Assembly: GCA_937927415.1 (NCBI GenBank)
Contig: CALBDS010000033.1
Location: forward strand, 1-64,000
Direction of reading: 5' to 3'
Source: an uncultured Rhodospirillaceae bacterium
GTDB taxonomy: Bacteria; Pseudomonadota; Alphaproteobacteria; Azospirillales; Azospirillaceae
Length of the DNA: 64,000 nucleotides
Below are positions 51,535-60,419 of this stretch, piece by piece. The notes beneath the pieces are model-generated. The model saw only the letters and a list, made by a program, of their open reading frames with translations, searched no databases and had not been told where the DNA came from. Within the stretch, counting starts at the first letter, position 1. Every line of letters starts with the position of its first letter. Made by a program: the position numbers and the translations under genes.

Positions 51535-52737
51535 CTATCGGCCTGATCCGCGCAAACTGTGGGAGAACCGGGAAGCGGGGACCAGTTTATCGGTCCGCAG
51601 GTCGTCATCACCGCTCGCCGCAAAGCGCCCCAGGTGGAAGTCGGCGTCGCCCAGATGGTGGTCGATCAGGACCAGACGCTTGGCCAGATGCGACACCATC
51701 GCCTCGTCGGTCATGCCCATGCCGCCGTGCAACTGGATCGCCTGTTCCGCCACGAAGCGGCCGCTGTTGCCGATCACCACCTTGGCTGCGGCGATGCGGC
51801 GGTCACGCTCCGCCGCTGGCAGGTTGAGGCTGCACGCGGCCAGAATCGCCATGGAGTGCGCCTGCTCCAGGGCAATGCGCATGTCCACCATCCGGTGTTG
51901 GAGCGCCTGGAACCGCCCGATCGGGGCGCCGAACTGCCGGCGGGTCTTCAGGTAGTCGAGCGTCAGTTCGCACGCCGCTTCCATGGCGCCCACCGCCTCG
52001 GCGCACAGGGCGGCACAGCCCGCCGCCATCACCGCATCCAGCGCGTCCGCGGCACCGCCCTCCGGCCCCAGCCGGGCGTCGGCGCCCACATGCACGCCGT
52101 CCAGCCGGACCTCCGCAGCGCGCAGCCCGTCGATGGTGGCGTAGCCGCGCACGCCCACCCCCGGCTGGGCGGGATCGACCACGAAGACCGACAGCCCGTC
52201 GCGGTCCGCCGGGCCGCCCGCCGTGCGGGCGGTCACCAGCAGCCGGTCGGCGCTGTCGCCGTGCAGCACCACGGCCTTGTGACCCGACAGGCGGTAGCCG
52301 TCGCCGTCACGTTCCGCCCGCGTGGTGACCGTCCGGTGGTCGTAACGCCCCTCCGGCTCTCCCCAGGCCAGCGCCAGACGGGATTTGCCGGCCAGCAGCG
52401 GCGAAAGCAGGCGTTCGCGCTGCTCGGGGCTGCCCAGACGCTCCACCAGCCCGCCGGCCAGCACCACCGCGGCGAGATAGGGTTCCAGAACCAGACCGCG
52501 GCCAAAGGCGCGCTGCACGATCATCACTTCGGCCCCGCCGCCGCCGAAGCCGCCGTTCTCTTCCGCAAAGGGGATTGCCAGCAGGCCCAGTTCGGCGAAC
52601 AGCGACCAGTTCGCGGCGCTGAATCCGCCGGGTTCGCCGGCAAAGCCCCGGCGCTGTTCGAAACCGTACTGTTCCCGGATCACGCGGCTGACGGTTTCGT
52701 CGAGCATGCGCTGTTCGTCATTAAGCGAGAAGTCCAT
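51535..52737 (-). CDS. PimD-like acyl-CoA dehydrogenase, small subunit (copy 2)
   Basis: A 400-residue counterpart of the 377-residue copy 1 subunit with the same motifs (FAELGLLAIPFAEENGGFGG, YLKTRRQFGAPIGRFQALQH, QLHGGMGMTDEAM). After HLGRF the sequence departs: copy 1 stops five residues later (VALSD), whereas this one continues for about 26 residues (from AASGDDDLRTDK to SHSLRGSGR) encoded by unrelated DNA at the repeat edge. The added tail is probably an accident of the junction and may or may not disturb pairing with the PimC-like subunit. The start at 52737 again has GAGG upstream, 11 bases after the partner's stop. Confidence 0.85.
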   Translation of the reverse strand: MDFSLNDEQRMLDETVSRVIREQYGFEQRRGFAGEPGGFSAANWSLFAELGLLAIPFAEENGGFGGGGAEVMIVQRAFGRGLVLEPYLAAVVLAGGLVERLGSPEQRERLLSPLLAGKSRLALAWGEPEGRYDHRTVTTRAERDGDGYRLSGHKAVVLHGDSADRLLVTARTAGGPADRDGLSVFVVDPAQPGVGVRGYATIDGLRAAEVRLDGVHVGADARLGPEGGAADALDAVMAAGCAALCAEAVGAMEAACELTLDYLKTRRQFGAPIGRFQALQHRMVDMRIALEQAHSMAILAACSLNLPAAERDRRIAAAKVVIGNSGRFVAEQAIQLHGGMGMTDEAMVSHLAKRLVLIDHHLGDADFHLGRFAASGDDDLRTDKLVPASRFSHSLRGSGR

Positions 52738-52748
52738 TTCCCCACCCC

Positions 52749-53945
52749 TCACAGGCCAAGGATCATCTTGGCGATGATGTTCTTCTGGATTTCGTTGGAG
52801 CCGCCGTAGATCGACAGCTTGCGGCGGTTGAAGTACTGGGCCGACAGCGGGGCGGCGTGCGCCGGCCCGACCGGCGCGCCGTCCCAGCCGCCTTCCAGCG
52901 CCTCGGGCAGGAAGGGCAGGGCATAGGGGCCGACGGCGCGCCGCAGCAGGTCGGAAATGGCCTGCCGGATCTCGGTCCCGCGCACCTTCAGCATCGAGCT
53001 TTCGGCCCCCGGCACGCCGCCGTTCTGGGCGGCAGAGATGACGCGCAGGTTGGTCATCTCCAGCGCCATCAGATCCACCTCCACCTCGGCGATGCGGGCG
53101 CGGAACACCGGGTCTTCGGACAGCGGGCGGCCGTTGGCCGTCTGGCGCTGGGCGACGTCCTTCAGGTGCGCCAGGGCCTGCTTGGCGTGGCCCACACCGG
53201 CGATGCCCGTGCGCTCGTAGGTCAGCAGGAACTTGGCGCAGGTCCAGCCCTTGCCCTCGTCACCCACGCGGTTTTCCACCGGGACACGCACGTCGTCGAG
53301 GAACACCTCGTTCACCTCGTGCGCGCCGTCCAGGGTGATGATCGGGCGCACGGTGACGCCCGGCGTGTTCATGTCGATCAGCAGGAAACTGATGCCTTCC
53401 TGCTGTTTGGCCGCCGGATCGGTGCGCGCCAGACAGAACATCATGTTGGCGTACTGGCCCAGCGTGGTCCACGTCTTCTGACCGTTGACGATGTAATGGT
53501 CGCCGTCGCGCACCGCGCGGGTCTTGACCGAGGCGAGATCGGAGCCGGCCCCCGGTTCGGAATAGCCCTGGCACCACCAATCCTCCTGCGACAGGATGCG
53601 GGGCAGGTAGCGTTGCTTCTGCTCTTCCGTGCCGAATTTGATGATGACCGGCCCGACCATGCTGACGCCGAACGGCACCAGATAGGGGGCGTGGGCGGCG
53701 GCGTATTCCTCGTCGAAGATGTGGCGCTGGATGGGCGTCCAGCCGGTGCCGCCGTACTGTTTGGGCCAATGCACCGCGAACCAGCCCTGTTCCGCCAGGA
53801 TCGATTGCCAGCGCACGTAATCCTCGCGCGTGATGCGCTTGCCCTCGCGGACCTTGGAGGCGATGTCGGCGGGCAGCCGGCTGCGCAGGAAGCGGCGAAC
53901 CTCGTCGCGGAAGGCGCACTCCTCCGCGGTGTAAGTGATGTCCAT
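52749..53945 (-). CDS. PimC-like acyl-CoA dehydrogenase, large subunit (copy 2)
   Basis: A 398-residue protein of the same length as copy 1 with only scattered substitutions (for example C-A-F for R-A-F near residue 9 and SRLPADIASKV near 24). All motifs listed for copy 1 are conserved: DWWCQGYSEPGAGSDLAS, NGQKTWTTLGQYA, GAHEVNEVFLDDVRVP, and SIYGGSNEIQKNI without the SCAD-type Glu. The start at 53945 is aligned with copy 1. It should still form the two-subunit dehydrogenase with either PimD-like partner. The gap to the upstream fused-enzyme gene is 157 bases, longer than the 107 in copy 1. Confidence 0.87.
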   Translation of the reverse strand: MDITYTAEECAFRDEVRRFLRSRLPADIASKVREGKRITREDYVRWQSILAEQGWFAVHWPKQYGGTGWTPIQRHIFDEEYAAAHAPYLVPFGVSMVGPVIIKFGTEEQKQRYLPRILSQEDWWCQGYSEPGAGSDLASVKTRAVRDGDHYIVNGQKTWTTLGQYANMMFCLARTDPAAKQQEGISFLLIDMNTPGVTVRPIITLDGAHEVNEVFLDDVRVPVENRVGDEGKGWTCAKFLLTYERTGIAGVGHAKQALAHLKDVAQRQTANGRPLSEDPVFRARIAEVEVDLMALEMTNLRVISAAQNGGVPGAESSMLKVRGTEIRQAISDLLRRAVGPYALPFLPEALEGGWDGAPVGPAHAAPLSAQYFNRRKLSIYGGSNEIQKNIIAKMILGL

Positions 53946-54102
53946 TCGTGTTCTCCACACCAGAGTTGTCGTGCGGCGCGGACAGCCGTCCCCCGCCGGG
54001 GCAGGCCGGTCATGGCGCGCCGGATTGCGGTCGTGCTTTCTCACGGGCGCCGTTCGGGCGGCGCCCGGACGATTCTCAAAGGCTGCGCAAGCCCCGGCCC
54101 GC

Positions 54103-55731
54103 TCAGAACATCGGGCCGCCGCGGTAGGCCGGGAAGCCGTAGCCGTGGACCCAGATCATGTCGATGTCGAGCGGGCGGGCCGCGACGCCCGCTTCCAGCA
54201 GACGCGCGCCCTCGTTGACCAGCGCGGACAGGCAGTGGTCCAGGATCGCCTGTTCGGTGGGGGGCGTGGCACCACGCTCCTCCCCCATGGCGTCCAGCCC
54301 GGCCAAGGGGGGCAGGCCCGCGGGAAACCCGAAGCCGGTCAGCACCGCTTTCACCCGCTGCGGGCTGGCGCCGTCGTCCACCAGATCCATCGCCGCGCGT
54401 TCGAGCTGGCGGAGCATGGGGGGACCGACGAAGCCGTTGCTAATGACGGCCACCTTCCCCAGCCGCTTCGTCACCGCCAGGACCGTTGCCAGCACGTCGC
54501 TGGCGGTGTGTGCGGTGCGCACCACCTCCAGCAGACGCACCGTGGGCGCCGGGTCTGGGAACTGCAGGCCGATCACATCCTGCGGCCGGCGCGTGGCTGC
54601 GGCGATGGCGTTGACGTCGAGTGCGGTGCCGGTCGCCAGAATGGCGCCGGGGTGGCACACGGCGTCCAGGCGGGCGAAGACATCCCGTTTGATGGCCATG
54701 TCCCCGGCCACCGCTTCGACGATCAGGTCGGCCTCGGCCAGCGCCTGTGCGTCATCCGCCGTGTCCAGCCGGGTGACGGGGATGCCGGCCTTGATGAAGC
54801 CCTGGGAGATGCCGCCGTCCAGCGCGCCGATCACCGCCACGCGGCGCACCGGGCGCGTGGGCGTGTCCGCCGGCAGCCCCGGAACCTTGGCGACCTCGCG
54901 TTCGCCGAAGAAGGCGTGGATCAGGCCGGCGCGCTGGGGTGAGTCCATGCAGTCCAGAAACAGCGCGCGCTCCCGTTTCAGCCCCTCCGCGAAGGGCAGC
55001 GTGCACGCCGCCTCCACCGCATCGACGCAGCGGAAGGGGGAGAACAGGTTGCGCGCCCGCGCGCCCAGCGTTTCGCGGACGGCGGCGAACAGGGCGGGGT
55101 CGGTGCCGGTGATCCGCTCGTCCCGGTCGCGCACCGGGCGCACGGGGCGCTTTTCCGTCAGCACCTGACGGGCAAAGCGCAAGCCGGCCTCCAGTGCTGT
55201 GGGGGTATCGGCCACCGCGTCGATGATGCCGTTTTCCAGTGCCTCGGCGGCATCCACGGGGTCGCCGCTGGTAATCATCTCCAGCGCCTTGGGCACCCCG
55301 GCCAGACGGGGCAGCCGCTGCGTGCCGCCGGCACCGGGCAGCAGGCCCAGCTTGACCTCCGGCAGCCCCAGCCGGGTGCCGGGCAGGGCCACGCGGAAGG
55401 CGCAGCCCAGTGCCAACTCCAGCCCGCCGCCCAGCGCCGTGCCGTGCAGGGCCGCCACCACGGGCTTGGGGCTGGCCTCGAAACGGGCGATCACGTCGCC
55501 CAGGACCGGGGGTTGCGGCGGCTTGCCGAATTCCCGGATGTCGGCACCGGCAATGAAGGTGCGGCCCGCCGTGGTCAGCACCAGCACCTCGGCCTCCGCA
55601 TCCGCCAGCCCGGCTTCCAGGGCGGCGATCAGGCCGGCGCGCACCGCCACGCTCAGCGCGTTGACGGGCGGGAAATCCACCGTGATGACCCCCGTCCGCC
55701 CGTCCCGCGCGTACCGAACCACGTTGTTCAT
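54103..55731 (-). CDS. Enoyl-CoA hydratase fused to a degenerate dehydrogenase half (copy 2)
   Basis: A 542-residue relative of the 703-residue copy 1 enzyme. The crotonase half is intact, with HGTALGGGLELALG and GLPEVKLGLLPGAGG and both glutamates. In the dehydrogenase half the NAD-binding GAGTMGGGIA has become GALDGGISQG, about 35 residues after it are missing, NTSTLDV has become TGTALDV, and the catalytic-His segment HFFSPAN has become QFPDPAP. Further gaps occur in the C-terminal domain and the protein stops at YRGGPMF, about 50 residues early. Yet the frame is open throughout and codon bias is retained. It should hydrate enoyl-CoAs but not oxidise the product. The start overlaps the thioesterase stop (ATGA). 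Confidence 0.85.
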   Translation of the reverse strand: MNNVVRYARDGRTGVITVDFPPVNALSVAVRAGLIAALEAGLADAEAEVLVLTTAGRTFIAGADIREFGKPPQPPVLGDVIARFEASPKPVVAALHGTALGGGLELALGCAFRVALPGTRLGLPEVKLGLLPGAGGTQRLPRLAGVPKALEMITSGDPVDAAEALENGIIDAVADTPTALEAGLRFARQVLTEKRPVRPVRDRDERITGTDPALFAAVRETLGARARNLFSPFRCVDAVEAACTLPFAEGLKRERALFLDCMDSPQRAGLIHAFFGEREVAKVPGLPADTPTRPVRRVAVIGALDGGISQGFIKAGIPVTRLDTADDAQALAEADLIVEAVAGDMAIKRDVFARLDAVCHPGAILATGTALDVNAIAAATRRPQDVIGLQFPDPAPTVRLLEVVRTAHTASDVLATVLAVTKRLGKVAVISNGFVGPPMLRQLERAAMDLVDDGASPQRVKAVLTGFGFPAGLPPLAGLDAMGEERGATPPTEQAILDHCLSALVNEGARLLEAGVAARPLDIDMIWVHGYGFPAYRGGPMF

Positions 55732-56192
55732 GTCGCCCTCTGTCCATGGTCGTTCTGCTGGCCGGCGGCGCTGTCGTCCCGGTAGCGGTAGGTGCCTTCG
55801 CCCACGGCGATGATCTGGCCGGTCTCGTCCGTCACCTCGATGGTCGAGGCGAAGATCCGCCGTCCGCCGCCGCGCTTGCGGGCGGTCGCCCGCACCACCC
55901 CGCCGGATGTCTGGCCGATGAAGCTGGTGGTCAGCGAGAGCGTCAGCACCAGCCGCCCCGTGCCGGGTTTGCCGGTGTAGCCGCCGGCGAACCCCCCGGC
56001 GGCGTCGATCAGCGTGGCGACCACGCCGCCATGCAGGATCTCCGATCGGTTCAGCAGGTCGGGGCGCACCGTCACTTCCAGGACGGCGTGAGTCTCCGAC
56101 CAGTCCACCAGACGGAAGCCCAGAGATTTGTTGAAGCCGGCCATCGCGATCAGCGATGCGGGTTCGGACGTGTCCACCGTTCCCTCCGCCAT
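55728..56192 (-). CDS. PaaI-type hotdog acyl-CoA thioesterase (copy 2)
   Basis: A 154-residue counterpart of the copy 1 thioesterase, with NRSEILHGGVVATLIDAAGG and GEGTYRYR conserved. It extends about 15 residues further at the C-terminus (DDSAAGQQNDHGQRAT) to overlap the following gene's start, unlike copy 1, where a 105-base gap is found. An ATG at 56192 is used; as in copy 1 a GGAGG box precedes a GTG at 56177 that may be the actual start. Confidence 0.85.
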   Translation of the reverse strand: MAEGTVDTSEPASLIAMAGFNKSLGFRLVDWSETHAVLEVTVRPDLLNRSEILHGGVVATLIDAAGGFAGGYTGKPGTGRLVLTLSLTTSFIGQTSGGVVRATARKRGGGRRIFASTIEVTDETGQIIAVGEGTYRYRDDSAAGQQNDHGQRAT

Positions 56193-56196
56193 CCGC

Positions 56197-57015
56197 TCAA
56201 TGAGCCATCAGGATGGGCACGGTCATGTGCCGCAGGATGAAGCGGGTGCCAACACCGCTGCGGGCGAACAGGGACTCATGCTCGCCGTGCGCGCCCATGA
56301 CGATCAGGTCGCTGCCGTGGTCGGCGGCGCGCGAGAGCAGCATGTCCATGACGCCGATGCCGTCGCCGGCCATGTCCTCGTGGGTTGCGGCGATGCCATG
56401 GCGGCTCAGGTGATCGACGATGCCGGGCCACGGGCCGTCCGCCGGGATGCGGGCGTCGGCGGGCCGGTGGGACAGCACGACAACCTCGCTCCCGGCGCGC
56501 AGCAGCGCCAGCGCATCGCCCAGTGCCCGCGCCGCCTCGCGGCTGGCGTTCCAGGCCAGCAGGATGCGTTTGCCCAGTGTTCCGGTCCAGCCGGTTGCCG
56601 GCAGCACCAGCACCGGCCGGCCGGAATGGCGGATGAGGTCTTCCACCAGACTGTTCGGCACGTCGGGCAGCCAATGCTCGCCGTCCGGCTGCGAGACGAC
56701 GGTGATGTCGGAGAAACGCGCCGCCACCACCAGTTCGCGCACCAGATCCTCGGGGTGGCCGCTGGACGCTTCCAGCCACACGAGCGGGACGCCGGCGGCG
56801 GCGGCGCGTTCCTCGGCGCCGGCCCTGGCCTGCGCGGCCTCCCGCCGGAGCGCCTCGCTGGGGGTGCGGGCGATCATGGCGGCGCGGTCGTGGTCGCGGC
56901 GGGCGAAGACGGCCTTGATCCGGCCGCCGAAGCTGTCGGCGAGTGCCAGTGCCGCACCCAGCCGATGGGCGCACGCCGGGGAACCATCGACGTGCAGCAG
57001 AATATCCTTGTACAT
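56197..57015 (-). CDS. Universal stress protein, two-domain UspA type (copy 2)
   Basis: A 272-residue tandem Usp protein, the same length as copy 1, with MYKDILLHVDGSPACAHRLG at the start and DLIVMGAHGEHESLFARSGV near the end. Substitutions are scattered, and no truncation is seen. The start at 57015 is aligned with copy 1; upstream in-frame Met codons give only unconserved sequence. It keeps its position between livF and the thioesterase. Confidence 0.85.
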   Translation of the reverse strand: MYKDILLHVDGSPACAHRLGAALALADSFGGRIKAVFARRDHDRAAMIARTPSEALRREAAQARAGAEERAAAAGVPLVWLEASSGHPEDLVRELVVAARFSDITVVSQPDGEHWLPDVPNSLVEDLIRHSGRPVLVLPATGWTGTLGKRILLAWNASREAARALGDALALLRAGSEVVVLSHRPADARIPADGPWPGIVDHLSRHGIAATHEDMAGDGIGVMDMLLSRAADHGSDLIVMGAHGEHESLFARSGVGTRFILRHMTVPILMAH

Positions 57016-57046
57016 GATCTCCTCCGAACGGCGGGGACGGCTGCCC

Positions 57047-57769
57047 TCAGGCCGCTGCCTCATGGGCGAAGTAGAGGGCGTGCAGGCGGTCCAGATCGAC
57101 GGCATCGCCGCGTTCGGACAGGACGACCTTGCCGGACTGCATCAGATAGACGTGATCGGCCACCTTCAGCGCGCGGTTGGTGTTCTGCTCCACCAGGACG
57201 ATGGTCAGTCCCTGCGCCTTCAGGTGTTCGACGATGCGGAAGATCTCGTCCACCATCACGGGGGCGAGGCCCAGCGACGGCTCGTCGATCAGGCAGACGC
57301 GGGGCTGTTCCATCAGGCCGCGCCCGATGGCCAGCATCTGCGCCTCGCCCCCCGACAGGGTGCCGGCAATCTGGTCCCGGCGCTGGGCCAGACGGGGGAA
57401 CAGGTCGAACACCATCTGCCGGTTGGCCTTCCAGTTCCGCCGGCAGGCCGGGGGGAAGGCGCCCATCATCAGATTGTCCTCCACCGTCATGTCGGGGAAA
57501 ATCATGCGCCCCTCGGGGATCATGACCAGCCCGTCCTTGACCGTGTCCCAGGTGGTGCTGTTGCGGATGCTGGTGCCGTTCAGGCGGATGTCGCCCGCCG
57601 TCACCGGAACCAACCCCATGATGGCGCGCAGCAGCGTCGTCTTGCCGGCGCCGTTCGGCCCGACGATGACGGTGGTCTGTCCCTGCGCGATGGTCAGCGA
57701 GACGTTCCAGAGGATGTTGATGGCGCCGTAGCCGGCGCGCAGATTCGCAATCTCCAGGAGCGGGGCCAT
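57047..57769 (-). CDS. livF: Liv-type ABC transporter ATP-binding protein LivF (copy 2)
   Basis: A 240-residue ATPase nearly the same as copy 1: Walker A GPNGAGKTTLL, signature LSGGEAQMLAIGRGLM, Walker B VCLIDEPSLGLAP. The start at 57769 has the same AAAGGAA site as copy 1. Unlike copy 1, 106 bases separate it from livG and include a strong hairpin, so its expression relative to livG may differ. Confidence 0.92.
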   Translation of the reverse strand: MAPLLEIANLRAGYGAINILWNVSLTIAQGQTTVIVGPNGAGKTTLLRAIMGLVPVTAGDIRLNGTSIRNSTTWDTVKDGLVMIPEGRMIFPDMTVEDNLMMGAFPPACRRNWKANRQMVFDLFPRLAQRRDQIAGTLSGGEAQMLAIGRGLMEQPRVCLIDEPSLGLAPVMVDEIFRIVEHLKAQGLTIVLVEQNTNRALKVADHVYLMQSGKVVLSERGDAVDLDRLHALYFAHEAAA

Positions 57770-57793
57770 CCGCGTTCCTTTCTGTTCGATTAC

Positions 57794-57825
57794 AGCGGCG
57801 TGCCTCACATCTGAGGCACGCCGCT
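57794..57825 (-). promoter_or_regulatory. Strong hairpin in the livG-livF gap of copy 2
   Basis: A perfect 14-bp stem (AGCGGCGTGCCTCA with TGAGGCACGCCGCT) closes a 4-base loop. It sits 25 bases before livF and is absent in copy 1, where the gap is 30 bases. No T run follows in the direction of transcription, so an RNA-processing or stability role is more likely than full termination. Confidence 0.6.
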
Positions 57826-57875
57826 CTTGGCGGCCACCCTCGGCCGCGGCCAAGGGCGCGGATGCGCCCGCCCGG

Positions 57876-58589
57876 TCAGGCCGCGGCCTCGCCGGTGTAG
57901 CTGCGGACCACCTCGGGGTTTCGGAACACGGCGGCGGGCGGCCCCTCGGCGATGATCTCGCCGAAGTTCAGCACCACCACCCGCGGGCACAGGGCCGAAA
58001 TGGTGGGGATGTCGTGCTCGATGACGACCATGGCGAGGTTGAAGCGGTCGCGCACCAGGGCAAGCTGTTCCATGAAGGCCCGCTTGCCGTTGGTCTCCAG
58101 TCCGGCCAGCACCTCGTCGAGCAACAGCAGGTGCGGGTCGGTGGCGAGCGCCTTGCCGACCTCCAGCGCCTTGTGCTCGGTCAGCGCCAGTTCGCTCACC
58201 GCGTCGCGGTCGGCCTTGTGGCCCAGCTTCAGCAGGTCGAGGATCTCGTCGATGCGCTGGTGGTCGATGCGGCCCGCCCCGAACCGCTGGGCGACGATCA
58301 GGTTTTCGCGCACCGTGCAATGGTGCAGGGGCCGGGCGATCTGGAAACTGCGCCCGATGCCCATGCGCGCCCGCTTCCATTCCGGCGCCTTCAGCACCGA
58401 CTGGCCGCGGAAGGTGATATTGCCCGCGGTCGGTCGGACGATGCCGGAGATCACGTTGAACAGCGTGGTCTTGCCGGCCCCGTTGGGGCCGACCAGCCCC
58501 ACCGTCTCGCCCGCGGCCACGGTCATCGACACGCCCTTCAGCGCGGACACGCCGCCGAAGCTGACCTGCACCCCGTCAAGCGTGAGCAT
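57876..58589 (-). CDS. livG: Liv-type ABC transporter ATP-binding protein LivG (copy 2)
   Basis: A 237-residue ATPase with Walker A GPNGAGKTTLF and Walker B HLLLLDEVLAGLE. It has the same unusual signature region LALTEHKALEVGKALA as copy 1, so the degenerate C-loop is an inherited trait and not decay. Start at 58589, overlapping livM by 14 bases. Confidence 0.9.
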   Translation of the reverse strand: MLTLDGVQVSFGGVSALKGVSMTVAAGETVGLVGPNGAGKTTLFNVISGIVRPTAGNITFRGQSVLKAPEWKRARMGIGRSFQIARPLHHCTVRENLIVAQRFGAGRIDHQRIDEILDLLKLGHKADRDAVSELALTEHKALEVGKALATDPHLLLLDEVLAGLETNGKRAFMEQLALVRDRFNLAMVVIEHDIPTISALCPRVVVLNFGEIIAEGPPAAVFRNPEVVRSYTGEAAA

Positions 58590-59532
58590 GGCGCACCCTC
58601 CCTTCCAGACGGCGGCCCAGGATCGGGGCAAGCCCGCCGGGGCTGAACAGGATCATCCCCACCAGCAGCATCCCCAGCACGAACTGATGGCCGTGCGGCA
58701 TCAGTTCCTTGAAGACGAGCTGGTCCAGCAGATAGATGGTCAGCGCCCCGATCACCGGCCCCCACACGGTCCGGTAGCCGCCGAAGATGGCCGCCGCGAT
58801 GGGCAGCACCGTCCATGTGCCGCTGAAGGCGTAGTCCGGTTCGAGAAAGTTGATGAAATGGGCGTTGAAGGCACCGACCACCCCGGTGATGAAGGCCGAC
58901 AGGGCCAGCATCGCCGCTTTCAGGTGGGTGCTGGGCACGCCGATGACGCGGGTGGCGATTTCGGTGTCGTGCATCGCCTTCAGCGCCAGCCCCCAGGCGC
59001 TGCGCCGGATGGCGGCGTAGGCCGCGGCCGACAGAACCACGATGGTCAGGATGATGATATAGCCGCCCGTCTTGGACCCCAGATCGACCCCCAGCAGGGT
59101 GGGGAAGCGCGGAATGCTGAGCAGGCCGCCGGCGCCGCCGGTGACGCCGGTCATCTCGGTCGCCAGGATCTGGAAGATGTGGGCATAGGCCAGGATGGCG
59201 AGCGCGAAGTACGGCCCCTTCAGCCGCAGCGCCGGCATGGTGGCGATGGAGGCGACGGCCGCCCCCAGCCCGCCCAGCAGCAGCCCCGCCAGGGGCGGTA
59301 CCCCCAGCTTCATGGACAGCACCGCCGAGGTGTAGGACCCCACGCCGAAGAACGCCGCGTGGCCGAAGCTGACCATGCCGCCCAGATTGCCCAGCAGCGC
59401 CCAGGCCACCGCGATGCCGCCGATGGTCAGGGCGGCGACGATCAGCCCCATGACGTAGGGGTTGCCGCCGAAGGCCAGCGGCACGGCCACATAAGCCGCC
59501 GCCAGCGCGGCGGGGACAAGAAACCGTTTCAT
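58576..59532 (-). CDS. livM: Liv-type ABC transporter permease LivM (copy 2)
   Basis: A 318-residue permease matching copy 1 with very few changes (for example AAAYVAVPLAF near the start). GNLGGMVSFGHAAFFGVGSY is conserved. The start at 59532 overlaps the livH stop. It includes the region that is identical to copy 1 at DNA level (about 58887-59252). Confidence 0.92.
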   Translation of the reverse strand: MKRFLVPAALAAAYVAVPLAFGGNPYVMGLIVAALTIGGIAVAWALLGNLGGMVSFGHAAFFGVGSYTSAVLSMKLGVPPLAGLLLGGLGAAVASIATMPALRLKGPYFALAILAYAHIFQILATEMTGVTGGAGGLLSIPRFPTLLGVDLGSKTGGYIIILTIVVLSAAAYAAIRRSAWGLALKAMHDTEIATRVIGVPSTHLKAAMLALSAFITGVVGAFNAHFINFLEPDYAFSGTWTVLPIAAAIFGGYRTVWGPVIGALTIYLLDQLVFKELMPHGHQFVLGMLLVGMILFSPGGLAPILGRRLEGRVRHAHA

Positions 59533-60419
59533 CGGGCAATCGCCTTTCTGCCGCCGAACAGGCCCGAAGGCATGACGAACAGCACGACGAGGAACAGGAT
59601 CATCCCGGCCAGCTCCTGAAGCGAGGCGGAGACGTAGGTGACGGTCAGGGATTCGATGCACCCGATCATCACGGCGCCGATCAGCACGCCGGGGATCGAC
59701 CCCATGCCGGCCAGCACCGTGATGATGAAGGCCTTCACCGTCATCACATGACCCAGGGATGGAAAGATGGTCTTGCCCGTGTAGATCGCGATGCCGGCAA
59801 AGGTGGCGAGCAGGGCCGCGACCAGAAAGGACAGGATCTCCGTCCGGCGCGGGTTGACGCCCATCAGCTTGGCGGCGTTGCGGTTGGACGACAGGGCGCG
59901 CACCGCACGCCCCTGCCAGGAATGGTTCAGCCACCCGTGGACGCCGGCCATCAGCACCAGCCCGCCGACGAAGAACACCACCTCGCTGCGCATGGCGAAC
60001 AGCGTGTCGGCGACCACCACCGATTCCTGGAACCAGGGTGCGGTGGTGGAATGGATGTCGGCGGCCCAGATCATCAGCACCGCGTTGGTCAGGATGATGC
60101 CAAGCCCGAAGGTGAGGATGAGGGAATTGATCTCCCGGTCCTGGTCGATCCGGCTGAGCAGCGCATAGACCAGTGCCGCACTGGCCCCGACGATGACCAG
60201 CGCGAAGGGGATCGCCATCACCGGGTTCAGCCCGTACTGGGATTCCGCGGCATAGGCGACATAGGCCGCCAGCAGCACCAGTTCGCCGTGGGCCAGATTG
60301 ATGATGCGCATGGTGCCGAAAACCAGCGCCAGACCGACGGCCACCATGGCGTAGTAGCCGCCGGCCAGAACACCGGAAAAGAGAGCCTGCAGGGTCAGGG
60401 ACAGCATGCCGTTCACCAC
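59529..60419 (-). CDS. livH: Liv-type ABC transporter permease LivH (copy 2)
   Basis: A 296-residue permease whose protein sequence appears identical to copy 1 LivH, and whose DNA differs at only a handful of positions, mainly in the first codons. Features are as described there (NLAHGELVLLAAYV, SWQGRAVRALSSNRNAAKLM). Such identity is out of step with neighbouring genes and suggests recent exchange between the copies. Confidence 0.93.
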   Translation of the reverse strand: MVNGMLSLTLQALFSGVLAGGYYAMVAVGLALVFGTMRIINLAHGELVLLAAYVAYAAESQYGLNPVMAIPFALVIVGASAALVYALLSRIDQDREINSLILTFGLGIILTNAVLMIWAADIHSTTAPWFQESVVVADTLFAMRSEVVFFVGGLVLMAGVHGWLNHSWQGRAVRALSSNRNAAKLMGVNPRRTEILSFLVAALLATFAGIAIYTGKTIFPSLGHVMTVKAFIITVLAGMGSIPGVLIGAVMIGCIESLTVTYVSASLQELAGMILFLVVLFVMPSGLFGGRKAIAR

